Assembly (NCBI RefSeq): GCF_036898095.1
Contig: NC_090759.1
Coordinates: 21,466,497-21,530,496 of the forward strand
Length of the DNA: 64,000 nucleotides
DNA from: Palaemon carinicauda
Lineage: Eukaryota; Arthropoda; Malacostraca; Decapoda; Palaemonidae
Direction of reading: 5' to 3'
In this document: in pieces, positions 32,816 to 43,337 of the stretch
Layout: the number at the start of each line of letters is the position of its first letter
Numbering within the stretch: position 1 is the stretch's first letter
Notes under the pieces: model-generated
Databases searched by the model: none
Told to the model about the DNA's origin: nothing
What the model saw: the letters and a program-made list of their open reading frames with translations, nothing else
Translations under genes and position numbers: made by a program

Positions 32816-33665
32816 CTTTTGTATCTCAGTGAGGAAAAGCTCCTCTCAGTCTTGGCGATTAAGGGCTATCGCTCAGCCTTGAGCCTCATCTGTAGACTGA
32901 GAAGGGGTTGACCTCTCCTCCTCAGAAGACATCACCTTGGTTGATTTGGGGTTTTGAGTGATCTTGCCCCCCACTGGAGATTAGACCATCACAGTGAGAC
33001 GTGTCTTACGTTCCCTGAAGGGTCTGCCCTATGAGCCCTTAAGGGCCTCGGGCTACTTTCTGAACCTTAAGACCGTCTTCCTCGTACCTCTGTCCTCGGC
33101 TAAAAGGGTCAGTGAGCTACATGGTCTGTCTTACGTCGTCACCCATTATAAGGGATGGGGGGGAAGTGTCTCGCAACTTCGTACCGGGCTTGGTGGCTAG
33201 ACTCATAATCTTTCATCTACCGATGAGAGATTTCGAGAATTTCAGTTTTCCAGCCTCAATAAGGTAACACAGGATACAGACCAGTCGTTACTATGCCCAG
33301 TCAGGGTGCTAAAGAAATAGCTGAAGCGCACCAGACCTTTCAGACCATGTCTCCGTCATCTCTTCCTTTGTACCAACAAGGTAAAGAAGAGAACCTTTCG
33401 CAACACCATCCCTTTCTGGCTTAAGAAAGTTATTGCGAGGTTTTTCACGGAGACCCAGAGGCAGCACACTCCAGAGCCCATCAAGTTAGGGAAGTGGCTG
33501 CCTCACTGGCGTTTAAGAGAAATTTCTCAGTCTCCCAAGTCTTAAGTGCTGGGGTCTGGAAACGCCAATCTACATTCACCGCTAACTATTTGAGCGATGT
33601 GACACATAGGTCTCTAGACACCCTTTCTATAGGGCCTATTATGACAGGTCAACAGGTGCTGTAGC
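32816..33665 (+). pseudogene. D0 tyrosine recombinase
   Basis: Begins within the N-terminal domain: EEKLLSVLAIKGYRSALSL (32832-32885), matching the IKGYRSML segment of D4/D5. Box I is SSAKRVSELHGLS (about 33095-33130). Box II is RAHQVREVAASLAF (about 33477-33515) with His-x2-Arg. The nucleophile region is TANYLSDVTHRSLDT (about 33577-33620). Stops and frameshifts interrupt it (for example TGA at 32909-32911). Catalytic residues are all present in pieces. Confidence 0.82.
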
Positions 33666-34473
33666 TACCTTACGCCCTTTCACGGGTACAGTAACCGTTG
33701 GCTGAGAATACTGGGTTACACTAGGTTTTAAGAAGGACATCCATCTATCTTCTTCGTCTCCTTCTCCCTCCCATCTGGGGATCCTAGTCTGTATCCAGTT
33801 TCAGCTGGACTCGCCAATGGAAATAAGGTATGATACTCATCGGATTCCTCTCACAGGGTATAAGTTATACTCGTGGTCACGAGGTTTCTCCTTTGCAAAG
33901 TCGGGGGAATCTTAAGTTCAAAGGGGTCCGAGTCGAATGTTCCTGACCAACTTTATCCTGAAACATTTGTTTCCTCGAAGCTACAAACCTTCAGTTGTGC
34001 TGAGATTATGGGGATCTACAAAGAAAGAAGATTAACGGAAGATTGTTGCTTCAAAAGAGTCTAGTTTGAGGACTATCTTCCCTAGGAATAGGGAACGCCT
34101 TGGCCACCCTGGCCTCAAGACTAAGTCTCTTATAGTAAAGAATGAGGGTTTGTATCAAGTGTAAGAACAAATGACAAACTTATAACAGAGTTTGTATTTT
34201 TCCTAACATGCAAACCTGAATTCTTTACGCAAATTTTCCCTCCATCTCCGCCCCCTAGGATAGTCCTAGCTAGAATCCGATTGAAAGTAAACAGCAGCTA
34301 CCGACTGGCAGTCCCTCCACCACCAACAGGTGGGTAATTAGTTGCCCGTTCGTTAATGACCTTGTTAAGGTTTTTCTGCCGTATTTTCCAGCTTGCGCTA
34401 GAATATCTCCTATAGTAAAGAATTGGGTTTGTATGTTAGGAAAGATGCAAACTCTGTAATAAGTTTGTCATAT
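33665..34473 (+). repeat. D0 3' end: non-coding tail, ICR and right inverted repeat
   Basis: The ICR at about 34150-34200 contains GTAAGAACAAATGACAAACTT, the complement of right end plus TTT plus left end. The right ITR matches 3390-3655 inverted and ends AAGTTTGTCA at 34470. Confidence 0.8.
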
Positions 34474-35049
34474 TTTGCAAATGGAACAAAATTCCGGGTT
34501 TGAATCCCACCTTTACGTGTGGGTGGCATGCATTTTCACTTCCTAACAAAGATGGCTTTTAGAATGAAGTCCTAGAAGTCACTTTGAGTTTGATCCCTTT
34601 TATTATGGTGAACGACTGCGGCAAATTATCCTCGTACTGTATTTCACATCACTTCTTGAAGACACCTAACTATGAGTATCTTATATAAGTTTTATTTTTC
34701 ATGTTTGGCAAAATGTGTATGGGGAGTTACATAAGAACGCCAGGTTAGTTACTGTCTGCGTTAGGTGAATACCAGCGAGAGTTAAATTAAGCATGAGATA
34801 ATTCCTTTACTATGTAATTTATTCCAGTGCATAAATTCCTACTGTAGTTGTTTTCGTAGAGAGAAAATTATGAGCTGTGGAACACCTTTTTTTATGGGCT
34901 ATTGGAGGTATGATTTCACCACAATAACTACATAATACCCAGTTAGCAAAATGTATAGTTCATGTACGGTAAGTGGCAGGAAATTAAAGTATCATAATTG
35001 TCTATGATTCACTTCATGTCCTTTTAGTGTTTTGGGTAAATATGTGATA
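34474..35049. other. Host-like DNA between D0 and Tigger-2
   Basis: No gene seen. GGTTTGAATCCC near 34499 resembles a Pol III B box but has no A box at the right distance. A stretch near 34950-35030 (TATAGTTCATG...GATTCACTTCATG) resembles 55650-55720, so an old repeat may be shared. Confidence 0.5.
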
Positions 35050-35376
35050 CAGTGCACCCTCTACATACGATTGACCCAACACACGAATTTTCCAACATAC
35101 GAAGTAAAATTCAACCAAATTTCCGTCTCAACATACGAAGTGTTGCTCCAACATACGACGTAAACAATACGCTTACCCGTGGAATTTTCTCGAAAGCGTC
35201 CAGCGTAGTTTGTTGTTGACGCCGCTAGATGGCAGCACATCGGAGGGACGCCAATCGAGCGTCACCTTGATCAGTCCTCTCATCGCGTCCGCATCGTGTG
35301 GTTGTCCTCTATTCGCTCAGTTTTAACAGTTTTTTTATCTTGCCTTTTCATGTGTTGTTTTCTGTGTTCCGTAATC

Positions 35377-35533
35377 ATGGGTCCTAAAAAGCTTAGTTTC
35401 GGTTCAGGAAGTAATAGCAGTGGTGAGAAAAAGAGGAAGTCTATGCTTTCATTAGAATTAAAGCAGGAAATCATAGAAAAGCATGAGCGAGGTGTACGTG
35501 TTAGCGATCTGGCTAAACAATATGGCCGGAATA
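35377..35533 (+). pseudogene. Tigger-2 transposase, N-terminal part
   Basis: Starts MGPKKLSFGSGS at 35377 and contains the helix-turn-helix ELKQEIIEKHERGVRVSDLA followed by KQYGRN. It is cut by Tigger-3 at 35534. Removing Tigger-3 but leaving both TA copies puts this part in frame with 38978 onward. Confidence 0.9.
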
Positions 35534-35739
35534 CAGTGAACCCTCGCTACTTCGCGGTTCGACAATCGCGGATTCACCACTTCGCGGGGTTTTCCCATAA
35601 CCCATATATATATACATATCGCGGATTTTCCGGAAAATTCGAAAATACCGCGAAATCTGAAGACAACCAAATACGATATTTTGTTACCTGTAATTCCATT
35701 AATACTGTAATTAGTAATGTCTGTTCTTACTGATTGTTC

Positions 35740-36006
35740 ATTGCATTACATATGATATATAATTCGGCACAGGAAGAAATAAAACACGAAAAGATAATGT
35801 GATCATACGATAATTCAGTACTGTATACAGTACGTAGTAAAATTAAATCGAACATGAAACGCAAATCAGATGCAGTCATACCATATTAGAATGGTGTGTA
35901 CTGTAATGGATGTGCTTTTTTTCCATGAATCTTTTGTATGTATACGTACGTAGTACAGTACTGCATCCAATAATATTCTTTGTTGCAAAAATCACATTTC
36001 GAATAA

Positions 36007-36059
<53 letters not shown>

Positions 36060-36527
36060 GTAAAATAGCGTACGTAAAGCTGTATTATTATTATTGTTAT
36101 TATTATTATTATTGTTGTTGTTAATAAAATTATTATTGTTATTATTATTATCATTATTATTATTATTATTACTGTTTAGTATTATTATCATTATTTATTA
36201 TTGTTACGGTATTGTACTTAATCTACGTACGTTCGGTATGCGCGGGGCATCTTCTATGAGTAGGTAACCAACGCATCATAGTACTGTAAGACGGGTTGTG
36301 ATTGGTTCAAGCGCTGATAGGTGACGAATCAGAACTCAAGTTTTGTTATCTAGCCTGTGATTGGTGTTTTGCCCGCATCTCCTACCCGCAGCATCAAAGT
36401 TCTCGCGGGGCTGGATCGTCCACTCTCTGTTACCGCGTATCGCTGAGTAGACGTTCTTAAGTGTGTGAATCTGTGCTGTGTGCGACTTTTTTAAGTTGAA
36501 CTTTTTGTTACTGTAAATCCTACTGTA
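35740..36527 (+). other. Tigger-3 5' region with (GA)n and ATT-rich repeats
   Basis: A (GA)23 run is at 36013-36058, flanked by CGTACG, then ATT/TTG-type trinucleotide repeats at about 36085-36200. Open frames across these are composition artefacts. Confidence 0.8.
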
Positions 36528-37900
36528 ATGGCTCCCAAGCGTTCTGCTTCTCTTAAGGCTGGTAGTGAGCCTAAACGCCACCGAAGGATGATGACGATAG
36601 CTGAGAAGGTTACGCTTCTCGACATGTTAAAAGATGGTAGAAGTTACGCGGCCGCCGGCCGCCATTTTGGCATCAACGAATCTACTGTTCGCTATATCAA
36701 GAAGGACGAGGCGAACATTAGAAAGACGGCTGCAATCACCTTTAGCAGATCAGCGAAGCGAGTCGTTACAACACGTAATAAAACGATCGTACGCATGGAA
36801 GGTGCTTTAGCTGTGTGGATTGCCGACTGCCGGAAGAAGAACATAGCGTTGGATACGAACACCATCCAAACAAAGGCTTTGAGCTTATATGAGAATTTTG
36901 CTGCAAAGGAACCTAAAGACGACGACGGCAACCATGCTGAAGATGATGATGATGCAGATGATCCTCAACCAGGGACATCCACTGATTCCCAGCCTCAGAA
37001 ACGTTTTTCCGCAAGCAAAGGATGGTTCGCTAAGTTTCAGAAACGCTTCGCCCTGAAAAGCGTTTCCCTGCATGGGGAGTCTGCTTCCGCTGACACTGCC
37101 GCTGCTGAAACTTACGTGAACCAGACGTTCAAGAACATTATCGCCGAAGGTGGATACAAGCCGGAACAAGTCTTTAATATGGATGAGACTGGCTTGTTTT
37201 GGAAGAGAATGCCGTCGCGAACTTTCCTGTTCAAAGAGGAAGCCAAAGCCTCTGGCTTTAAAGCATTCAAGGATCGCGTTACCCTCGTGATGTGTGGCAA
37301 TGCTGCTGGATTTTTGTTAAAGCCGGGGCTTATTTATAAGTCGAAAAATCCTCGCGCTTTGAAAAATAAAAATAAGAATCTCCTTCCCGTGTACTGGATG
37401 CATAATCAAAAAGCATGGATTACGAAGATGCTGACCTCCAACTGACGACTGAAGACGTCGACGAGTTGTTGGACTGCCATTCGCAGCCCCTAACTGACGC
37501 AGACCTCGAAGACCTGACGAAATCGGCAAGTGAGGAAGAGAGTGATACCCAGGAAGAGACCCAAGAAAATGTCGAAGAAACGGGCTTAACATTAGAACGG
37601 CTTGCCAAGGCCTGCAACCATGCGAAGGAGTTGAAAGAAATGTTGCAAGAGTGGGACGAGGATATGGTTCGCTCGATGCAATTCTGCAACAAGATCGATG
37701 AAGACATGACTCCCTACAAAATGCTCTTGGATCGAAAAAAGAAGCAGCGGCAACAACTTCCGATCACAATGTTCTTCCAGCCTCGCAAAAAAGAGCCAGT
37801 TCCTCCTGCTAGTACGCCTTCGGAAGAAATTGAAGAAGTTTCCCAGGAAGAAGTTGAAGAGGTGTCCCAGGAAAAGAAACCTCCGTCTGAAGAGACGTAA
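36528..37900 (+). pseudogene. Tigger-3 transposase with the DDE core deleted
   Basis: Starts MAPKRSASLKAG at 36528. It has a Psq/CenpB-type DNA-binding part (EKVTLLDMLKDGRSYAAAGR...INESTVRYIKK), an acidic linker, KGWFAKFQKR and the first catalytic Asp in FNMDETGLFWKRMPSR. At about 37420 the frame jumps from KAWITK to EDADLQLTTEDVDELL, which is C-terminal sequence. The segment that would hold the second (DNAP) and third (PMDQ) catalytic Asp is missing. The C-terminal part (37415-37900) ends in an acidic, Glu-rich tail. The two ends look well preserved, so this may be a non-autonomous deletion derivative. Confidence 0.9.
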
Positions 37901-38205
37901 AATACTATCATTGGCTGCACAGTAGAACACATCATCAGCTTCATCATCATCATTTCTACTGTGCAGCAAATTCATCGCCATCACCATTCAAGTTTTTCTT
38001 CAACTTCTTTCGTGGTGAGTACAGTAACAATCTTTATTTTTTACTTTAATATTCTTACTGTATATTCTAAAACTGTATTTGTGCCTGTTTTATAGTTTAG
38101 TACTGTACGTACTGTATGCATTAAGTTAAAGGGAAGGTTTTAAAAGTCTACATGTTGTAACCTATCATATTTTTTTTGTTTAAAATTTACATTTACGTAC
38201 GTAAA

Positions 38206-38304
<99 letters not shown>

Positions 38305-38975
38305 AATTGTTTTCCTGCTTTGCTACGTACAATACTGTATAATTTATATTTGTAAGGTAACATATTTTGTAAATGCTTTTACTGTAAATATTGTATGTAC
38401 TGTATCATTATTTATCACTATCATCATGCGCGTTAAATGCCTTGTTTGTTCTGAGCGTGGTTGTTTACTGAGCGTACACGCCGTCGTTTCAGGCGGCGTC
38501 ATAAAGAAAAACATTTCATTTGGAAGTCCTAAGAAAAATACGTAAACTAAAACATTGGTAATAAAAAAATCAACATACAGTACTGTATAATCAATATAAT
38601 CGATGCAAAACTAACCTATACATATATGTGTATTGTACACTAAATGAGTTTGTTTCTTCATTATGATCAGAGATGAACGTAAGCAAAACATTGGTTGCCA
38701 TTTTTTATCGTGCTTTTTAGGTGTTTAGGAAACGCATGATATAAAATCGCCTTTAATATTTGTGCCTGTTTTAGTTTAGGGTGCTGTAGTACATGCATTA
38801 AGTGTTCTGTACATTAAAGGGTGGTTTGTTAACAGTACTACGTACAAGGGAAGGTTTTAAAAGTCCGAATATACATGTTAAATAAATAGGTAAATATGAT
38901 GTCACTACTTCGCGGATTTTCACCTATCGCGCCCGCGTCTGGAACCTATCTACCGCGATAAACGAGGGTTCACTG
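37901..38975 (+). other. Tigger-3 3' region with (CT)45
   Basis: (CT)n at 38211-38301, preceded by TACGTACGTAAAAC. The complement resembles the (GA)n site near the left end, so the two microsatellites form an inverted pair about 2.2 kb apart. The rest is AT-rich with no gene. Confidence 0.8.
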
Positions 38976-38977
38976 TA

Positions 38978-40554
38978 TATCTACGATCTCGACGATCATA
39001 AAACAGAAGTCAGCCATTAAATCAGTGAAACCTTCGAAGGGGATCACGATTATTTCTAAACGTCGTAGCCCTACCCTAGAAGAGATGGAATGACTTTTGT
39101 TAATATGGATCAAAGACAAGGAGATTGTTGGCGATACGATCACGGAAACGATCATTTGTGAGAAGGCCAGCGCTATCTACAGTGACTTGAAGGCGGCGCG
39201 CTCTCGGGGTGACGCGGGGGCGAGTTCAGCCGATCCTACGACGGAGGAATTCAAGGCGTCTCGAGGTTGGTTCGAGAAATTTAGGAAACGCACCGGGATT
39301 CATTCAGTTGTTCGTCATGGAGAAGCTTCGAGTTTGGACACTAAGGCTGCTAAAGACTCTGTTAAAAAGTTCGAAAGCATCGTGGCGGAGGAAGGTTACG
39401 TAGAGCAGCAGGTTTTCAACTGTGATGAAACCGGTCTGTTTTGGAAAAAGATGCCTAGTCGAACGTACATTACCGCCGAAGAGAAGAAAATGCCTGGACA
39501 TAAGCCAATAAAGGATCGGTTGACTCTCGCACTTTGTGCCAACGCCAGCGGGGACTGCAAAATTAAGCCTTTGTTAGTTTACCATTCCGAAAACCCTAGG
39601 GCATTTAAAGCTCATAGAATTAATAAAGACGTGCTACATGTTCTATGGCGTTCTAATTCTAAGGCTTGGGTTACTAGGCATATCTTTGTGGAATGGGTGA
39701 ATGTAGTTTTCGGCCCTGCTGTCAAGAAGTATCTTCAGGAGAAGAATTTGCCTTTGAAGTGCTTGCTGTGTTTGGAAAATGCACCCGCTCACCCCCCCGG
39801 ACTCGAAGACGATATCATCGACGAATACAAATTCATCAAGGTGTTGTATCTTCCACCGAATACCACCCCTATCCTCCAGCCCATGGACCAGCAAGTCATC
39901 TCTAATTTTAAGAAGCTGTACACCAAGCACTTATTTAAGCAGTGCTTTAATGTCACGCAAAGCACCAATTTCACTTTGCGTGAATTTTGGAGGAGCCACT
40001 TCAATATCTTGCACTGCTTAAAGATTATTGATCAGGCTTGGGAGGGAGTAACTCGTCGGACCCTGAATTCCGCTTGGAAGAAGCTTTATCCTGATACTGT
40101 TACTCCCAGAGATTTTGAAGGTTTTGGCCCCGAGAATGAACCTGTGCTTGCCGCCGAGGAAGACGTCGAAGAGATTGTATCCCTTGGCAAGTCCATGGGT
40201 CTGGAGGTGGATGAAGATGACATCACCGAACTCGTCGATGAGCATCACGAAGAGTTCACCACCGAGGAACTCAAGGAGCTGCAAGCCATGCAGCATGATG
40301 AGTTCCAAGCGCAGTTGAGTGAGTCGGAGGAGATCGAGGAGGTAGGCGAAATCTTAGGTACGGCGGAAATAAAACAGATGTTGCCATACCATCAACACGT
40401 TGTTGATTTCATCGACAAGCATCACCCACAAAAACTTCAGTTTTGCCGTGTTTGTGCGCAGTTCGATGATGTTTGCTTAACGCATTTTAGAAAAATCCTC
40501 AAAAGCCGTACGAAGCCACTTTCACTCAATAGTTTCTTTAAAAAATCTTTATAA
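38978..40554 (+). pseudogene. Tigger-2 transposase, main part; second catalytic Asp is Glu
   Basis: Continues STIIKQKSAIKS after Tigger-3. TGA at 39091 replaces an Arg codon (Tigger-1 has Arg here). From there 486 codons are open: ASRGWFEKFRKRTGIHSVVRHGE, FNCDETGLFWKKMPSR (first Asp), LLCLENAPAHPPG and NTTPILQPMDQQ (third Asp). The second Asp, DNAPAH in Tigger-1, is Glu here (codon GAA at about 39775). The C-terminus ends CLTHFRKILKSRTKPLSLNSFF and stops at 40554. Length and order are normal for the family. Confidence 0.93.
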
Positions 40555-41128
40555 CGGTCTAGTGATCATGATGAAAAGAAAGAAAGTGAAGCAAAGAAGA
40601 GGAAGACCGAATCGAGTGAAAGTGATGAAAATTTAAAATAAGAAAAGAAAAAATGTAAAAAAAAAAAATATAAAATTATAAAAATGAAAAAAAAAATAAG
40701 CTAAGTTAAGTTAAATTTCACGTAGTAGTGTAAGTTAGTGTAAGTTATCGTACACGTTATCGTACAAAGTCACCGTCCATACTTCCTCGCTGAACTTTCG
40801 TCTCCTCCTGCGTAGAAGTCCCTACACCTGCGCTGGCCTGTCGCTAAGGTAAAGTGTTACATTACAACCCGTTTTTTATTTATTATTTCATTATTATTAT
40901 TCTTTTTTTTTGGTTTGTAATATGTATTTATTATACAGTTATTGTATTAATGTCACGTGTAATTATGTGTAGCCATTTATTAAGGATTTATTATGGGTTT
41001 TTAGGCTGAGGAACAAATTAGATCAATTACCATGTATTCTTATGGGAAGATTTGCTCCAACATACGATCGTTTTAACATACGAAGTAGGTTCTGGAACGA
41101 ATTAAGATCGTATGTAGAGGTATCACTG
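40555..41128 (+). other. Tigger-2 3' region and right terminus
   Basis: A Lys/Glu-rich coding remnant follows the stop (compare Tigger-1, where the frame continues), then AT-rich DNA and the ACATACGA-bearing right terminus at about 41040-41128. Confidence 0.7.
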
Positions 41129-41186
41129 TACTTTAATTTCTAGCAAACAACATGAACCATATATTTTTCCTACTTGCTATTGTGTG

Positions 41187-41400
41187 TTTGTTCCGTAACT
41201 GGAATACAAACCACTCTATTTATTAGGGGTTATACTCTCGGCGGAGCTGAAATGACGAGCCATTAAAATTTAGCGAGGGTTAACTACCCACACCGCTAGT
41301 TAGCGGGGGGTATGGGGGTTAGCTTGCTACCACTCCCTTTCACACACCTGTGATTTAGCTCACTTTACTTTTGGCTCGGATGGAGAGGGGTTTTTTCCCC
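41187..41400 (+). repeat. D3 left inverted terminal repeat
   Basis: Inverted match to about 55225-55448 (GTTAACTACCCACACCG, GTAGCAAGCTACC-type block, AGCTCACTTT). Confidence 0.85.
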
Positions 41401-41456
41401 TCTTGCTCCTCGCCTATTCTGGACTGCCATTAATTTTTGTCATTCAACTTTTTCTT

Positions 41457-41466
41457 TATATATATG

Positions 41467-41543
<77 letters not shown>

Positions 41544-41580
41544 GATATAGATATAGATATAGATATAGATACAGTATATA
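41457..41580. repeat. (TA)n/(GATATA)n microsatellite in the D3 leader
   Basis: About 80 bp of TA, then five GATATA units and ACAGTATATA. The corresponding D1 position (about 3955) has only TAATATATCT, so this expanded from a short seed after the copies separated. Confidence 0.9.
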
Positions 41581-42060
41581 CATATACAGTATACGGTATA
41601 TAAAATATTCTTAATGTTTATGTATATATATGTGTATAGAAATGTGGTAAATTTCCTTTTCAGTGTTGTGCTGTGCGTGTGATAAATATACGACACGACA
41701 CTTGCGCAAGGCCAGGACACTTCCACTTCGTGGGGAACGACCTCTCCCCCTCTTGTCCATCGGTCTTCCCGTTGGCATATAACCGTTAACTTGGCCGCCG
41801 CAGGGGAATCGTCATCGCCTGAACCCTCCTCATTCAACTGTAGTCTTTACCTTTTCCCTCTTCCTACGGGAAACATGGATTATTGAGCGAAGGGAGTTTG
41901 GCCTCTCAGAGATTGACTACAGTCTTTCTCTTCTCAAGGTCGTTCACTTTTCAACAACACTGTACTAATGGGGAGAGCACCTTTCTCGTTGGCGGGTTAG
42001 GTTGTGCTTCCGATTGTTTGTGTCCATTATTTTAGTGAAATTATAATTGTAATTTTAACT

Positions 42061-42250
42061 TTTCAATATTAAACTTACCCGATAATCATGTAGCTGTCAA
42101 CTCCGTTGCCCGACAGAATTCTATGGAGGGATACGCCAGCTATCACAATACTAGAAGGGGGTGTATTTACCAGCGCCACCTGTGGCCAGGTACTCAAGTA
42201 CTTCTTGTTGACACCTCCTCAATTATTCCTCTGTCGTGCTTCCGGCAAGA
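42061..42250 (+). repeat. D4 left inverted terminal repeat
   Basis: Complement of about 48750-48925: GGATACGCCAGCTATCACAA, GGGGGTGTATTTACCAGCGC and TACTCAAGTACTTC blocks are shared. Confidence 0.9.
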
Positions 42251-42379
42251 CGTTCTGGGATACGCTTATGTTCTTGGAGTATTTTCACGACTTTGGTGAA
42301 GTATTTCTCTTTGATTTCGGCTGTCGCTTTACTGGAAACTTCTATATTAGCTTAGTTAGCTTTTGGAATTAATTTGATT

Positions 42380-42880
42380 ATTTATGGTGACGAAGAGAGT
42401 ATGAACTCTCGTTCACCTTTCAATGGCCGACCCTTCCCTTAGACGGAAGTGTTGGTGTCTAAGAGAGTATAGACTCTCTTTCTTAATTTTGCTTAACAAA
42501 AGTTATAGATTTATTTTATATCTCTCCGCCTCTTAGAGGCCTCTTCGATTAACTTCCTTTTATTATAAACTTATTAAAATTAATTTTTATTTTTATTTAT
42601 ATTCGACCTTCCTAATAGTAGGCGGTCTTTTCTTGGTACCGAAGTTAATTAAACTTGAGCCCGTCATTTCGGTTTTACCTGTTAACATATTATGCTATTT
42701 CCGCCACAGAGTTTGAAAGAATTTCTTTGATAGTCTCGTACTGTTTTCAAAGTTGAACTAACGTTTTGTTTTGTCTCTGCAGTTGTTGACGTTCAGAACG
42801 TTCAACTTGCACTCTATCGTTACGATAGAGAAAGAATGTTCACGGTTTCACGTTGCAGTAAGAGTAACCGTGTCTAGCGT
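42380..42880 (+). repeat. D4 hairpin-rich leader
   Basis: GAGAGT-ATGA-ACTCTC with outer GGTGA/TCACC arms (about 42387-42418); AAGAGAGT-ATAG-ACTCTCTT (about 42470-42490); GCCTC-TTA-GAGGC (about 42529); CTCTATCG-TTA-CGATAGAG (about 42812-42830). Stems are perfect, and loops differ from the TTCG type of D0-D3. Confidence 0.75.
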
Positions 42881-43337
42881 TTTGTTCATTCTTTCTTAAC
42901 TTAATGGTTTTGATCCTATAAAGGAACTTTTCAGTTTTTTCCTTTAACAATAATATGTTTTAACGATATATATGATTGGGCTCTTCTCTCAGGTTCTAAG
43001 TCAAGAGAGAGAGAGAGAGATAGAGACGTAGGGAGAAAGAGGATAAACGTTTCATTCAAGCCTGCCAGGCGTACGAGTAACGTCTTTATCGTTTTTGCTC
43101 TTCTCCCTAGTCTCTTTAGGGGAAGAAACTAAACGTTTCTAGAGTGATCTAGTGTTTAGTCTCTTTCCAGCCACTGAATTATCTTTCATTAGATTTTTCT
43201 GTTACATTGTAATTCTGTTTTCGCAATTACTAACTTTTGAGAAAGGATAGAATTGCGTGTTTCAGGTACAAACCACTTAAAGTTTCGAGTTCAATGAAAT
43301 AAGTGCAAACAGAAATCAAAGTGATAAGTGATTAGCA

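Larger units (their letters stand above)
3390..34473 (+). mobile_element. D0: outermost DIRS-type retrotransposon, split by D1
   Basis: The left end (TTT then GTTCCTACACTTGATACAAACC) and the right end (about 34200-34470) are inverted repeats of each other. The ICR near 34165-34190 spells the right end joined to the left end through TTT. After D1 (3656-28564) is removed, about 6.2 kb remain: left ITR, gag-like SR-rich region, hairpin arrays, a SINE insertion, gag remnant, YR and right ITR. Reverse transcriptase and RNase H are missing. The right flank reads TAT instead of TTT, probably a point change. DIRS elements integrate by a tyrosine recombinase without long target duplications. Confidence 0.8.
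35534..38975 (+). mobile_element. Tigger-3: Tigger element nested in the Tigger-2 transposase gene
   Basis: 3442 bp. The left terminus is CAGTGAACCCTCGCTACTTC; the complemented right terminus is CAGTGAACCCTCGTTTATCG. TA is at 35532-35533 and 38976-38977. Subterminal (A/T)TCGCGG motifs repeat at both ends. Its transposase belongs to a different Tigger lineage from the host copy. Confidence 0.95.
35050..41128 (+). mobile_element. Tigger-2: Tigger/pogo-like transposon split by Tigger-3
   Basis: The left terminus is CAGTGCACCCTCTACATACG; the complemented right terminus is CAGTGATACCTCTACATACG. TA is at 35048-35049 and 41129-41130. Without Tigger-3 the element is about 2.6 kb. Subterminal ACATACGA motifs recur five times on the left and three times on the right. 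Its transposase is clearly related to that of Tigger-1. Confidence 0.93.

Noticed and set aside
34480..34560. tRNA gene
   Set aside because: A B-box-like GGTTTGAATCCC is present, but no A box at tRNA distance and no cloverleaf could be drawn.
35876..36191. Asn/Ile-rich minus-strand proteins
   Set aside because: They come from ATT trinucleotide repeats and the (GA)n run in Tigger-3.
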